Positions 27,838-38,379 are shown, numbered from the stretch's first letter. The stretch is DNA of 48,323 nucleotides from Micrococcus sp. (GCF_030523875.1 NZ_JAUNHR010000006.1:1-48323), one strand, 5' to 3'. Program-made: numbers and translations. Notes: generated by a model from the sequence alone, not told the origin.

Positions 27838-27874
27838 GATCCTGGCAATGAACTCCGGATATCGCCACGTCTCT

Positions 27875-27938
27875 GGCTGATTCCGTCATCTCCCACCTCT
27901 CGGAGGGCCTGGCGCGGGGGGCGGTGACGGAATCGGCC
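27875..27938. terminator. Imperfect inverted repeat after the Lrp gene
   Basis: ggctgattccgtcat (27875-27889) pairs with gtgacggaatcggcc (27924-27938), allowing two G-U pairs. It abuts the Lrp stop codon (27942). It may terminate lrp or serve as an Lrp operator for the operon below. Confidence 0.45.
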
Positions 27939-27941
27939 GGA

Positions 27942-28913
27942 TCAATCCGTCCAGGGGAGGGTTCGGCCGCCCCGCTTGCGGGCGTGCAGCACGAGCGAGG
28001 TCTCCACCGCGGAGGTGTGCTCGAGCCAGGGGGAGGCCGTGGTCAGCTCGTACAGCTCCGTGGTGGTCCGGCAGGTCACGTCCGCCACCACCTGGTGCTC
28101 CCCGGCCACGGCCGCGGCGTAGCGCACCCGCGGATCCTCCGCGAGGAGGCGGCCGAGCCGGTCCACGCGCGAGGGCGGCGCGCTGATCCACAGGAGCGCC
28201 TCCACGGGCAGCCCGAGCCGCGCCGGCTCCACGAGGGCCCGGACCTGGACCCGCTCCGAGGAGAGCAGCGCTGAGAGCCGGCGCGCCGCCGTCGACTCGG
28301 AGACGTCCGCGGCCCGGGCGAGCGCCTCCACGGTGGCGCGGCCGTCCGCCACGAGCGCCTCGGTGAGCCGCCGGTCCACGGGGCTCAGGGGCTCCGTGTG
28401 GCCCATCGCGGACAGCTCGGGGCCGTCCTCCGTGCGCAGCGCCGCCACCTGCGCGTCCGTCAGGGCCCCGGAGGTCCACCGCCGGATGGTCCGGAAGTAG
28501 CGCAGGACCGGCGCCGTGTGCACCTCCGTCAGCCCCACGACGGTGGGGATCTCCTGCAGGAGCACCGGCGTCATGCGGCCGGCGTCGAACAGCAGCTCCG
28601 CCACCGCGTCCGCACCGCCGGTCACGGCGTAGGCGAACGTGGTGTCCGGGCGCTGGGCGAGGGCCTCGACGGCCACGCGGGCGGTGCCGGGGGCGCAGCG
28701 CACGGTGAGCAGGGCTGTCTCCGCCTTCGTGGGCATGCCGGCGACCTGGACCGTGCCGGACTCCAGCAGGGCCGCGCCGTGGCGGGCCACGGTGCGCTCG
28801 GGCGCGTCCAGCACTCGGGCGATCCGGCGCCAGGAGGCGCGCGGATCCACCTGCAGGGCGGTGGCCACGGCGAGGTCCAGCCCCTCGAGGGGCGGCGGCG
28901 CGGACGGTCCCAC
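27942..28913 (-). CDS. Double-length Lrp/AsnC-family regulator
   Basis: A 323-residue protein with two Lrp-like units, about twice a normal Lrp. Unit 1: HTH in ASWRRIARVLDAPERTVARHGAALLESG, then a RAM/AsnC-type sensor region. Unit 2: HTH in GRATVEALARAADVSESTAARRLSALLSS followed by the second ligand-binding domain (VRYAAAVAGEHQVVADVTC). Such proteins sense amino acids or related ligands and act close to their own gene, so the DUF5058-M20 operon immediately downstream on the same strand is the probable target. The start is GTG 28913; no leaderless -10 is seen there. Confidence 0.82.
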   Translation of the reverse strand: MGPSAPPPLEGLDLAVATALQVDPRASWRRIARVLDAPERTVARHGAALLESGTVQVAGMPTKAETALLTVRCAPGTARVAVEALAQRPDTTFAYAVTGGADAVAELLFDAGRMTPVLLQEIPTVVGLTEVHTAPVLRYFRTIRRWTSGALTDAQVAALRTEDGPELSAMGHTEPLSPVDRRLTEALVADGRATVEALARAADVSESTAARRLSALLSSERVQVRALVEPARLGLPVEALLWISAPPSRVDRLGRLLAEDPRVRYAAAVAGEHQVVADVTCRTTTELYELTTASPWLEHTSAVETSLVLHARKRGGRTLPWTD

Positions 28914-28956
28914 GGCGGCGGCCCTCAGGCGCCGCGGCGGGCCGGGCGGCCGTCGC

Positions 28957-29796
28957 TCACGCGCGCAGGTCGCCCTGCCACAGGGCGGCGAACGGGGTCT
29001 GACCGGAGACGGCCTGGCGGATGCCCGCGGTGACGAACTCCTTGGCGCGGCGTGCGGCCTCCAGCGGGGTGGCGCCCTTGGCGAGCTCCGCCGTGACGGC
29101 GGCGGCCAGCGAGCAGCCGGCGCCGGAGACGCCGGAGTCGCCGATCTTGGGCTCGGAGAGGACCTCCACGGTCTCCCCGTCCACGAACACGTCGACGGCG
29201 TCCGGGCCCTCGATGTGCATGCCGCCCTTGGCCAGGACGGCGGCGCCGGAGATCTCGTGGATCCGCCGCGCCGCGGCGATCAGGTCGTCCACGGTCTCCA
29301 CGGTCATGCCGGAGAGCTGCTCGGTCTCGAAGTGGTTCGGGGTGGTGAAGGTGGCCATCGGCAGCAGCTCGGCCTTCAGGGCCTGGTCCGTGTCCAGGGC
29401 GTGGCCGGCCTCCTGGCCCTTGCAGATCAGCACGGGGTCCAGGACCACGTGGTCCCAGGTGTGGCCGCGCAGGGCCTCGGCGGTGGTGCGGATGGTCTCC
29501 GGGGAGCCCTGCATGCCGAGCTTCACGGTGCGCAGCGCCTCCGGGTAGTCGCCCAGGATCGCCTCGAGCTGGGCCTGCTGGACGTCCTGCGGCACGGGGA
29601 AGAACCGGTGGTCCCAGCCGGCGGCCGGGTCGAAGGAGACGATGCAGGTCAGCGAGACGATGCCGAAGACGCCGAGCTCCTGGAACGTCTTGAGGTCCGC
29701 CTGGGCGCCGGCGCCGCCGGTCGCCTCGGAGCCGGCCACGGTGAGGGCCAGGGCGGGGGAGGCGGCGGTGCGGGGGGTGTCCTGGGTCTGGGTCAT
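28957..29796 (-). CDS. pdxK: Pyridoxine/pyridoxal kinase, ThiD-like type
   Basis: A 279-residue ribokinase-fold kinase. GSEATGGAGAQADLKTFQELG, VLDPVLICKG, TPNHFETEQLSG and the anion-hole SGAGCSLAAAV match the ThiD-like PdxK of Gram-positives better than classical ThiD: VCKG-type DPV.CKG and the FQELG segment are the discriminating points. It phosphorylates B6 vitamers to PLP precursors; HMP kinase activity (ThiD) is the alternative. ATG 29796 lies 6 nt after TACGAT with no ribosome site, so it is probably leaderless. Confidence 0.8.
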   Translation of the reverse strand: MTQTQDTPRTAASPALALTVAGSEATGGAGAQADLKTFQELGVFGIVSLTCIVSFDPAAGWDHRFFPVPQDVQQAQLEAILGDYPEALRTVKLGMQGSPETIRTTAEALRGHTWDHVVLDPVLICKGQEAGHALDTDQALKAELLPMATFTTPNHFETEQLSGMTVETVDDLIAAARRIHEISGAAVLAKGGMHIEGPDAVDVFVDGETVEVLSEPKIGDSGVSGAGCSLAAAVTAELAKGATPLEAARRAKEFVTAGIRQAVSGQTPFAALWQGDLRA

Positions 29797-29916
29797 GGGG
29801 CCATCGTAGGAGGGAACACCCCGGTGCCGTGCGCGGTTCCCCCTCGGGCGGGGTCGCACGGCCCCGCCGCCCGCCCCGGACCGCCGGGGCCGCACCGCGA
29901 AGGACGGACCCCGCGC

Positions 29917-30525
29917 ATGCTCGAGATCCTCACCGGCACGGGCCTGGCCACCTCGGCCGGGCTCAACGCCTTCATCCCCATGCTCGCCCTGGGCCTGCTG
30001 GACCGCTTCACCGGGCTCGTGGAGCTGCCGCCGGCCTGGTCCTGGCTCTCCTCGGACGTGTCCCTCTGGATCCTGGGCGTGCTGCTCGTGGCCGAGGTGG
30101 TGGCGGACAAGATCCCCGCCGTGGACTCCGCCAACGACGTCCTGCAGACCCTGGTCCGCCCGGCCGCCGGCGGCATCACCTTCGCCTCGGGCGTGGGCGC
30201 GGAGACGGTGACCGTCCAGGACCCGGACACCCTGCTCAGCTCCCGGGTGTGGGTCCCGATCGCGATCGGCGCGGTCCTGGCGCTCGTGGTGCACCTGACC
30301 AAGGCCGGCACGCGGGCGGCCGCCAACACGGTGACCGTGGGCGCGGCGGCACCCGTGCTCTCGACGGCGGAGGACGCCTCGGCGCTGGCCCTCACCGCCG
30401 CGGCGCTGTTCCTGCCGGTGCTCGTCGTCGTGGTGCTGGCGGCCGTCGTGGCGGCGCTGTGGATCATTGCACGGCGCGTCAGGGCGGGACGCCGCGGCGG
30501 CCGCGGTGCGAGCATGGCCGCATGA
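29917..30525 (+). CDS. DUF4126-family membrane protein
   Basis: A 202-residue protein. GLATSAGLNAFIPMLALGLLDRF and LLVAEVVADKIPAVDSANDVLQTLVRPAAG (parts cited) are the conserved DUF4126 features, followed by two further hydrophobic helices and a strongly basic tail (RRVRAGRRGGRG). Function unknown. Its stop overlaps the start of the next gene (ATGA at 30522-30525), so the two are translationally coupled. The ATG is preceded by GGACGG only, so initiation may be weak. Confidence 0.8.
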   Translation: MLEILTGTGLATSAGLNAFIPMLALGLLDRFTGLVELPPAWSWLSSDVSLWILGVLLVAEVVADKIPAVDSANDVLQTLVRPAAGGITFASGVGAETVTVQDPDTLLSSRVWVPIAIGAVLALVVHLTKAGTRAAANTVTVGAAAPVLSTAEDASALALTAAALFLPVLVVVVLAAVVAALWIIARRVRAGRRGGRGASMAA

Positions 30526-30845
30526 TCCTCATCAACCTCAAGTTCACCGTGAAGCCCGAGCTCGCCGACCAGTGGATGGACGCCGTCGCGCAGTACACCG
30601 CGGACGTCCGCTCGGAGGCGGGCAACATGTTCTTCGAGTGGTACCGGCCCGTGGAGGGCGGGGAGAACGAGTACTTCCTCCTCGAGGGCTTCACCGACGA
30701 GGGTGCGAAGGCCCACGTGGAGTCCCCCCACTTCCAGGAGGGCCTCGACGCCATGCGCCCGCTGCTGGCCACGACCCCGCAGATCATCTCCGAGCAGGTC
30801 GGCGCCGAGGGCTTCGGCCCCATGGGCGAGCTGCAGATCGGCTGA
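30522..30845 (+). CDS. Antibiotic-biosynthesis-monooxygenase (ABM) fold protein, putative quinol monooxygenase
   Basis: A 107-residue ferredoxin-like ABM domain. ILINLKFTVKPELADQWMD (strand-helix), SEAGNMFFEWYRP, NEYFLLEGFTDEGAKAHVESPHFQ and the C-terminal strand form the YgiN/YqjZ pattern. Members include quinol monooxygenases and small haem- or stress-related proteins. It overlaps the DUF4126 stop by 4 nt, an uncommon pairing whose functional basis is unknown. Confidence 0.82.
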   Translation: MILINLKFTVKPELADQWMDAVAQYTADVRSEAGNMFFEWYRPVEGGENEYFLLEGFTDEGAKAHVESPHFQEGLDAMRPLLATTPQIISEQVGAEGFGPMGELQIG

Positions 30846-30882
30846 CGCCGGGCGTCATGCCCGGACTCATGGGCCCCACCCC

Positions 30883-30898
30883 TGTCGGCCACGTCACA
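30883..30898. promoter_or_regulatory. Weak CRP-like box upstream of the GNAT gene
   Basis: TGTCGGCCACGTCACA matches TGTGA-N6-TCACA at 8 of 10. It is centred about 30 bp before the leaderless start codon of the GNAT gene (-10 TAGCGT at 30907-30912). Confidence 0.25.
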
Positions 30899-30919
30899 TC
30901 CGTGGCTAGCGTGGGGCCC

Positions 30920-31543
30920 ATGAGCACCGATCGTCAGAACACCCCCACCCCGTCCATTCCCTCCGGTCAGGACCTCGGCCCGCGCTGGGCCACCCGCAAG
31001 GCTGACCACGCCGACCCGGGGGACCGCCGCGCGATCCGCGTCCTGTCTGAGCTGGCCTTCGGCTCGTCCGCCGAGGCGGACCTCGTGGAGGAGCTGGCCG
31101 GCGGCGGCGAGGGCTGGCTGCCCCAGTACTCCCACGTGGTGATGATCGGCGCCGTGCCGGGCACGGACCTGCACTCCGACCCCGAGGGGCACGGCCTGCT
31201 GGTCCGCGCCCATGTGGACACCGACCCCGTGCTCGCCCTCGCCCCGCACGCCGTGCTCCCCGAGCACCAGGGCCAGGGCGCCGGCACCGCGATCGTGGAG
31301 AGCCTGCTGCAGGCCGCCCGCGCCGACGGCGAGAAGGTCGTGGTGGTCTACGGCTGGCCCGAGTACTACTCGCGGTTCGGCTTCCGCCCCGCCGCCGAGG
31401 CCGGGATCACGGCGTCCTTCGCCACGCAGCCCGAGGCGCTCCAGGTGCTCGTGCTGCAGGAGGGGGCCGAGGCCCCGTCCGGCGAGTTCCGCTACCCGCC
31501 CGCCTTCGGCTCGGACAACGCCCAGGTGGCCGGCCGCGCCTGA
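30920..31543 (+). CDS. GNAT-family N-acetyltransferase (YhbS-like)
   Basis: A 207-residue protein with the GNAT core: ALAPHAVLPEHQGQGAGTAIVESLLQAA (acetyl-CoA pyrophosphate loop Q-x-x-G-x-G/A) and VVVYGWPEYYSRFGFRPA (strand 5 and the typical YYxxFGF of YhbS-like enzymes). The acceptor is unknown. ATG 30920 lies 7 nt after TAGCGT with no Shine-Dalgarno, so it is probably leaderless. Confidence 0.82.
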   Translation: MSTDRQNTPTPSIPSGQDLGPRWATRKADHADPGDRRAIRVLSELAFGSSAEADLVEELAGGGEGWLPQYSHVVMIGAVPGTDLHSDPEGHGLLVRAHVDTDPVLALAPHAVLPEHQGQGAGTAIVESLLQAARADGEKVVVVYGWPEYYSRFGFRPAAEAGITASFATQPEALQVLVLQEGAEAPSGEFRYPPAFGSDNAQVAGRA

Positions 31544-31561
31544 CGCGCCCCGGTCTCGACC

Positions 31562-31598
31562 GCTCCGCCCGGCGACCTCCTGCGTCGTCGGGCGGAGC
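31562..31598. terminator. 15-bp hairpin between convergent GNAT and tetR genes
   Basis: gctccgcccggcgac (31562-31576) pairs with 31584-31598, with one G-U pair. It lies between two convergent stop codons. Confidence 0.65.
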
Positions 31599-31629
31599 CG
31601 TGTCCGGGCCCTCACGCCCGGCCCGCCGG

Positions 31630-32241
31630 TCAGGCGAGCAGGCGCCGCACCGCCGCGAGCGTCCGCTCCGCCTCGCCGGGAGCGTGTGTCAGGCGCGTGA
31701 CCACGGTGGTGACCTCGGCGCGCAGGGCGGCGTCGGCGTCGTCGTCGGGGGAGCGCAGCCAGGCCCGCAGGGCGCGGTTGTGGACGGCGACGACGGCGGC
31801 CGCCAGCCCGGCCGCCACCCCGTCCCGCTCCGGGGTGTCCGGGAGGGCGTGGGCAAGCCACTCGGAGAAGAGCATCTCGTAGCGGTGCGAGGTCAGCAGC
31901 TCGCGCGTGCGCAGCGCCTGGGAACCGCGCAGCAGGCGGGCGCGGGCGCGGGCCCGCTCGGGGTCCTGGACGTGGTGCCGGAAGACCTGCAGCACCGCCT
32001 CCGCGAGGACCTCGTCCACGGGCAGCGACGTGCCGCGCAGGAACACGGCCAGCCGCTCCAGCAGGGCGGCGTGGTCCGCGAAGACCACCTCCTCCTTGCC
32101 GCCGACGTGACGGAAGAAGGACGCCCGGCTCATCCCCGCCTCGCGGGCGAGCTGGTCCACGGTGACGGCGTCGTAGCCCTCCTGGTCCAGCAGATGGATG
32201 AGCGCGGTGAGCGTGTCCTCGGCGGGGGTCATGCGGGTCAT
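31630..32241 (-). CDS. TetR-family transcriptional regulator
   Basis: A 203-residue protein. The N-terminal HTH is ALIHLLDQEGYDAVTVDQLAREAGMSRASFFRHVGGKEEVVF, the classical TetR signature; the rest is the helical ligand domain (C-terminal AdeR/MftR-like region). It is divergent from an acyl-CoA dehydrogenase gene 125 bp away, so an acyl-CoA or fatty-acid ligand is likely. A second in-frame ATG (MTPAED) lies three codons in. Confidence 0.88.
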   Translation of the reverse strand: MTRMTPAEDTLTALIHLLDQEGYDAVTVDQLAREAGMSRASFFRHVGGKEEVVFADHAALLERLAVFLRGTSLPVDEVLAEAVLQVFRHHVQDPERARARARLLRGSQALRTRELLTSHRYEMLFSEWLAHALPDTPERDGVAAGLAAAVVAVHNRALRAWLRSPDDDADAALRAEVTTVVTRLTHAPGEAERTLAAVRRLLA

Positions 32242-32262
32242 GGTGCCACGCCCGCCCCCGGC

Positions 32263-32305
32263 ATGAGACGCCGTTCAAAGAAGATGAGACGCAGTGTCAG
32301 CACTG
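32263..32305. promoter_or_regulatory. Candidate TetR operator region
   Basis: ATGAGACGC is repeated directly at 32263-32271 and 32284-32292 (21 bp apart, two helical turns), followed by the palindrome CAGTG-TCAG-CACTG (32292-32305). A plus-strand -10 TACCGT lies at 32309-32314. Confidence 0.4.
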
Positions 32306-32366
32306 GTGTACCGTGGACCACGACGCGCGCCCGACGCGCTCCCGCCACGACCCCTCGGAGGCCCCC

Positions 32367-33578
32367 ATGACCGAGCAGCTGCCCACCGCCGAGCCCGCCT
32401 ACGACGTCACCGGTCCCCTGGACACCGACGCGTACGCCGTCTTCGCCGACCTGTCCGAGGAGGACCTCGCCCTGCACCGCGCTGCGCGGGCGTTCCTCAC
32501 CCCCGAGGTGCAGCGCACCCTCCAGGAGGCGTGGGACAAGGGCGAGTACCCGACCCAGCTGATCGCCGGCCTGGCCGAGGCCGACCTGCTGCGCGACGGC
32601 GTCGAGATCGAGGGCCGCGCGACCCCGTCCCGCCTGGCCTCCGGGCTGGCCTCCATGGAGCTCTCCCGCGTGGACGGCTCCCTCGCCACGATCGTGGGCG
32701 TCCAGGGCGGCCTGGCCATGCGCTCCATCCAGATGTGCGGCTCCGAGGAGCAGAAGGCCAAGTACCTCCCGGCCATGGCGGCCGGCGAGCTCTTCGGCGC
32801 GTTCGCCCTGACCGAGCCCACCCACGGCTCCGACTCCGTGTCCCTGCAGACCAGCGCCACCCCCGTGGAGGGCGGCTGGCGGCTCGACGGCCACAAGAAG
32901 TGGATCGGCAACGGCGCGGCCGGCGGCATCACCGTCACCTGGGCCCGCTCCACCGAGGACGGCCAGGTCAAGGGCTTCATCGTCCAGCAGGACGCCGAGG
33001 GCTACAGCGCCGAGGTCATCCGCGGGAAGATGGCGCTCCGCGCGATCCACCAGGCACTCATCACGTACGACGACGTGTTCGTGCCGGAGGAGGACGTCAT
33101 GCCGGACGCCCAGTCCTTCAAGAACACCGCCGCCGTGCTGTTCGCCACTCGCCTCGGCGTCGCCTGGTCCGCCGTGGGCCACGCGATCGGCTGCTACGAG
33201 GCCGCCGTGCAGTACGCGAAGCAGCGCGTGCAGTTCGGGCGCCCGCTGGCAGAGTCGCAGATCGTCCAGGAGCGCCTGGCCCGCATGCTCTCCGAGCTGA
33301 CCCAGGTCCAGCTGCTGGTGCTCCGTGCCGCCCAGCTCGAGGACGCCGGCCGCCTCACCGGCCCGCAGGCCTCCCTGGCCAAGTACTCGGCCACCCGCAC
33401 CGCCCGCTCGATCGCCGCCAACGCGCGCGACCTGCTCGGCGGCAACGGCATCCTGCTCGAGAACGAGGTGGGCAAGCACTTCGCCGATCTCGAGGCGATC
33501 CACACCTACGAGGGCACCGAGACCGTCCAGGCCCTGATCGTCGGCCGCGACATCACCGGCAAGGGCGCCTTCGCCTGA
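32367..33578 (+). CDS. Acyl-CoA dehydrogenase, glutaryl-CoA-dehydrogenase-like (second copy)
   Basis: A 403-residue flavoenzyme. FALTEPTHGSDSVSLQTSA, RLDGHKKWIGNGAAGG, VQFGRPLAESQIVQERLARM, LGGNGILLENEVGKHFADLEAIHTYEGT contain the FAD and acyl-CoA sites and the catalytic Glu (YEGT). It is the same subgroup as the enzyme at 12190-13380 but clearly distinct. The segment around VDGSLATIVGVQG lacks the Arg expected for glutaryl binding. A CTCGGAGG ribosome site precedes the ATG. It is divergent from tetR and 175 bp upstream of an acyl-CoA synthetase. Confidence 0.83.
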   Translation: MTEQLPTAEPAYDVTGPLDTDAYAVFADLSEEDLALHRAARAFLTPEVQRTLQEAWDKGEYPTQLIAGLAEADLLRDGVEIEGRATPSRLASGLASMELSRVDGSLATIVGVQGGLAMRSIQMCGSEEQKAKYLPAMAAGELFGAFALTEPTHGSDSVSLQTSATPVEGGWRLDGHKKWIGNGAAGGITVTWARSTEDGQVKGFIVQQDAEGYSAEVIRGKMALRAIHQALITYDDVFVPEEDVMPDAQSFKNTAAVLFATRLGVAWSAVGHAIGCYEAAVQYAKQRVQFGRPLAESQIVQERLARMLSELTQVQLLVLRAAQLEDAGRLTGPQASLAKYSATRTARSIAANARDLLGGNGILLENEVGKHFADLEAIHTYEGTETVQALIVGRDITGKGAFA

Positions 33579-33592
33579 GCCGCCCCGCCCCA

Positions 33593-33657
33593 GCTGTCAC
33601 GCATATGGCTGTTTTCAGCGTCCCGGACGCCGTGGGACCAGCCATCTGCGTGACAGC
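33593..33657 (+). terminator. Long hairpin after the acyl-CoA dehydrogenase gene
   Basis: gctgtcacgcatatggct (33593-33610) pairs with 33640-33657 at 17 of 18 positions; the long loop has its own small stem. It begins 15 nt after the stop codon. Confidence 0.65.
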
Positions 33658-33753
33658 GTGAGGGCAGGAGGAGGGGCCTCAGCGCTTCGCAGCGCGGTCG
33701 TCATGCGCGGACCCGGGTGGTTCCGGGGCGCCCGGTGCGACATCATGGCGGGC

Positions 33754-35373
33754 ATGACTGTGACTCAGGACACCCCCCGCTCCGCCTCCGAGCCCGTTTC
33801 CGCCGACGGCGCCCCGCTCACCCCGCTGGCCTTCCTGGGCCGCACGGCCGCCGTCTTCGGCGACCGGGAGGCCGTGGTCTACGGCGACCTCCGGTGGGAC
33901 TACCGCGCGTTCGCCGCCCATGTGCAGTCCCTGGCCCGGGCGCTCGCGGCCCGGATCGAGCCCGGCCAGACCGTGGCCGCGGTCCTGCCGAACGTCCCGG
34001 CGATGCTCGCCGCGCACTTCGCCGTGCCGCTCGCCGGGGGCGTGCTGTGCGCCCTCAACCCGCGCCTCACCGCCCGCGAGCTGGAGTACATCCTCGAGCA
34101 CGCCGAGGCTCGCGTGGTCCTCGCCGACGGGGACGTGGCGGAGGCGGTGCGCGGCGTCGTCGAGCGGATCGGCACGGGCGCCGCGGTCGCCGAGGTCGTG
34201 GACGAGACGGCGGGCCACGCCGTGCCCGACGACGGCCGGCTCACCTACGACGCGCTCGTCGCCGAGGGCGCGGACGGGCCCGACCTGCCGTGGACGGTGG
34301 ATGACGAGGACGCGCCGATCACCCTGAACTACACCTCCGGCACCACCGGCCGGCCCAAGGGCGTGCGGTACACGCACCGCAGCGCGCAGCAGACGGCTCT
34401 GGCCAACGTCCTCACGCAGCGGTTCACGGGCGCCACCCGGTACCTCTGGACGCTGCCGATGTTCCACTGCAACGGCTGGACCCGCCCGTGGGCCGTCACC
34501 GCGGCCGGCGGCACCCACGTGTGCCTGCGCGCGGTGCGTCAGGACGCGGTGTGGGACGCGCTCGACGGCGAGGGGGTCACCCACCTGTGCGGCGCGCCGA
34601 TCGTGGCGGCCATGCTGATCGAGGCCGAGCGCGCCCACCCCGTGGACCGCGAGGTCCGGATGGCGGCCGCCGGGGCCGCGCCGCCGCCGTCGGTGATCCA
34701 GGCGCTGGAGGGGCTCAACATCACCCCGGTGCACGTCTACGGGCTCACCGAGACCCACGGCCCGTTCACGGTGTGCGAGCCGCAGCCCGAGTGGGCGGAG
34801 CTGGAGGCCGGGGAGCGCGCCGCCGTGATGGCCCGGCAGGGCGTGGCCATGCCCCTGGTGGGCGAGGTCGCGGTGGTGGACATGGACATGGTCCCCGTGC
34901 CGGCGGACGGCACGACCATGGGCGAGGTGGTGATGCGCGGCGAGGGCGTGATGCTCGGGTACTTCAAGAACCCCGAGGCCACCGAGGAGGCCTTCCGCGG
35001 CGGCTGGTTCCACTCCGGGGACCTCGGCGTGATGCACCCGGACGGCTACGTCCAGCTGCGGGACCGCGCCAAGGACATCATCATCTCCGGCGGGGAGAAC
35101 ATCTCCTCGATCGAGGTGGAGGGCGTGATCGCCGCGCACCCGGCGGTGACCGACGTCGCCGTGGTGGCCGTGGCCGATGAGCGCTGGGGTGAGCGCCCCG
35201 TGGCCTACGTGGTGTACCGCTCCGGCGCGGAGCGGCCGGACGAGGACGCGCTGCGCGCCCACTGCCGGGAGCGCTTGGCCGGGTTCAAGGTCCCGGACCG
35301 GTTCGTGCCGGTCGAGGAGATGCCGCGCACGGCCACCGGCAAGATCCGCAAGAACGAGCTGCGGGAGGGCTGA
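33754..35373 (+). CDS. Acyl-CoA synthetase (AMP-forming, fatty-acyl type)
   Basis: A 539-residue ANL enzyme (548 codons if GTG/ATG further up were used; ATG 33745 is a close in-frame alternative). The P-loop is ITLNYTSGTTGRPKGVRYTH, then FHCNGWTRPWAVTAAGGTHV, VYGLTETHGPFTVCEPQ (A5), WFHSGDLGVMHPDGYVQLRDRAKDIIISGGENISSIEVEG (A7-A8, cited by block) and RTATGKIRKNELR with the catalytic Lys. This FHCNGW pattern marks the medium/long-chain AlkK-like group. It could supply the acyl-CoA substrate for the upstream dehydrogenase, although a terminator-like hairpin separates them. Confidence 0.87.
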   Translation: MTVTQDTPRSASEPVSADGAPLTPLAFLGRTAAVFGDREAVVYGDLRWDYRAFAAHVQSLARALAARIEPGQTVAAVLPNVPAMLAAHFAVPLAGGVLCALNPRLTARELEYILEHAEARVVLADGDVAEAVRGVVERIGTGAAVAEVVDETAGHAVPDDGRLTYDALVAEGADGPDLPWTVDDEDAPITLNYTSGTTGRPKGVRYTHRSAQQTALANVLTQRFTGATRYLWTLPMFHCNGWTRPWAVTAAGGTHVCLRAVRQDAVWDALDGEGVTHLCGAPIVAAMLIEAERAHPVDREVRMAAAGAAPPPSVIQALEGLNITPVHVYGLTETHGPFTVCEPQPEWAELEAGERAAVMARQGVAMPLVGEVAVVDMDMVPVPADGTTMGEVVMRGEGVMLGYFKNPEATEEAFRGGWFHSGDLGVMHPDGYVQLRDRAKDIIISGGENISSIEVEGVIAAHPAVTDVAVVAVADERWGERPVAYVVYRSGAERPDEDALRAHCRERLAGFKVPDRFVPVEEMPRTATGKIRKNELREG

Positions 35374-35418
35374 GGCCGTCCGGGCAGCCGGCGAGGTGGG
35401 GCGGCGTCGTCGTCCAGG

Positions 35419-35474
35419 TTGTGGTCACGACACGCCGGAGGACCGGGACGACGCACGGCATGTCGTGACCACAA
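35419..35474 (-). terminator. 17-bp hairpin between convergent acyl-CoA synthetase and tgt genes
   Basis: ttgtggtcacgacacgc (35419-35435) pairs with 35458-35474. The single mismatch is C-A on plus RNA but G-U on minus RNA, so the hairpin is tuned to the minus-strand tgt transcript ending at 35490. Confidence 0.7.
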
Positions 35475-35489
35475 GGGGCGGGAGCGGCC

Positions 35490-37358
<1,869 letters not shown>

Positions 37359-37372
37359 GCACTCGCGAGTTC

Positions 37373-37407
37373 ACGACGGGGCGGTCCCACGGAGGCCGCC
37401 CTGTCGT
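37373..37407 (+). terminator. Terminator hairpin of the small membrane-protein gene
   Basis: acgacggggcgg (37373-37384) pairs with ccgccctgtcgt (37396-37407), including one G-U pair in plus-strand RNA. It begins 14 nt after the stop codon. Confidence 0.65.
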
Positions 37408-37416
37408 CGTCTCCGG

Positions 37417-38379
37417 TCAGCCGCCCAGGGCGTCCATCACCGCGGAGGCCACCACCAGGTCCTGCCACGGCATGCCCGTGGTCACGGCGGCGGCCGGCAC
37501 CCCCGCCTGCCGCCTCACCCGGCCTGTGGCCAGGTCCGCGAAGGTGACCAGCTCCGGCTCGGCCACCGCGCCCGACTCCATGCCGAGCACCACCTCCCCG
37601 GCTTCGCGCAGCGCCGAGTCGCGGGACTCGACGATCACCTGGGCGCGGGAGAGCAGCGCGTCGTCCAGCTCGCGGGCGTCCGGGGTGTGGGCGCCCATGG
37701 CGACCACCACGGCGTCGTCCTTCACCCGGGCGCCGTCAAAGAGCGGGACCGCGGAGGCGGTGCAGCACACCACCACGTCCGCCTGGGTCACCGCGTCCGC
37801 ATCGCCGGCCTGAGCCGGGACGTCCAGCTCCTCCGCGATCCGCGCGGCGAGGGCCTCGGCCCGCTCTCCGTTCCGGCCGACCACGGTGATCCGTCCGACG
37901 GAGAAGACCTCGCAGAACGTCACGGCATGCTCCCAGGCCTGCACACCGGTGCCGAAGAGGACGAGGTGAGCGTCCGGCGTCGTGGCCCCGGCCAGGCGCG
38001 CGCCGAGCGCGGACACCGCCGAGGTCCGCAGGTTCGTCAGCTCGATGCCGTCGAGGACGGCGCGGGGGGCCTGCGCAGGTCCGCCGAAGAGCACGTAGAC
38101 GCCCTGGATGACCGGCAGGCCCGTCGAGGCGTTGTCCGGGGTGAGGGTGAGCAGCTTCGTGCCGACGTCGTGGCCGCGCGTGGACGGCATCTGCAGGAGC
38201 GTGCCGGAGGAGGTCTCCACGCGGGTGCGCGGGGCGTCGGACTCCGGGTCCAGGCCGTCGGCGAGGGTGCGTTCGAGGGCGTCAACGGCGCGCGTCGGGC
38301 TCAGGGCGGCGCGCAGGGCGGGGCCGGAGACGTAGGGGAGAGAGGACGCGTCGGGGGCGGCTGGGCTCATGTCCGTCAT
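37417..38379 (-). CDS. Ornithine cyclodeaminase / mu-crystallin family protein
   Basis: A 320-residue NAD(P)-binding enzyme. The N-terminal domain has GTKLLTLTPDNASTGLPVIQGVYVLF, then TNLRTSAVSALGARLAGA; the Rossmann part is HLVLFGTGVQAWEHAVTF and ADVVVCCTASAVPLFDG, then VVVAMGAHTPDARELD. Family members are ornithine cyclodeaminase, alanine dehydrogenase (archaeal), ketimine reductase and delta-1-pyrroline-2-carboxylate reductase; substrate specificity cannot be read here. ATG 38379 lies 7 nt after TACGGT, another leaderless start. Confidence 0.85.
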   Translation of the reverse strand: MTDMSPAAPDASSLPYVSGPALRAALSPTRAVDALERTLADGLDPESDAPRTRVETSSGTLLQMPSTRGHDVGTKLLTLTPDNASTGLPVIQGVYVLFGGPAQAPRAVLDGIELTNLRTSAVSALGARLAGATTPDAHLVLFGTGVQAWEHAVTFCEVFSVGRITVVGRNGERAEALAARIAEELDVPAQAGDADAVTQADVVVCCTASAVPLFDGARVKDDAVVVAMGAHTPDARELDDALLSRAQVIVESRDSALREAGEVVLGMESGAVAEPELVTFADLATGRVRRQAGVPAAAVTTGMPWQDLVVASAVMDALGG

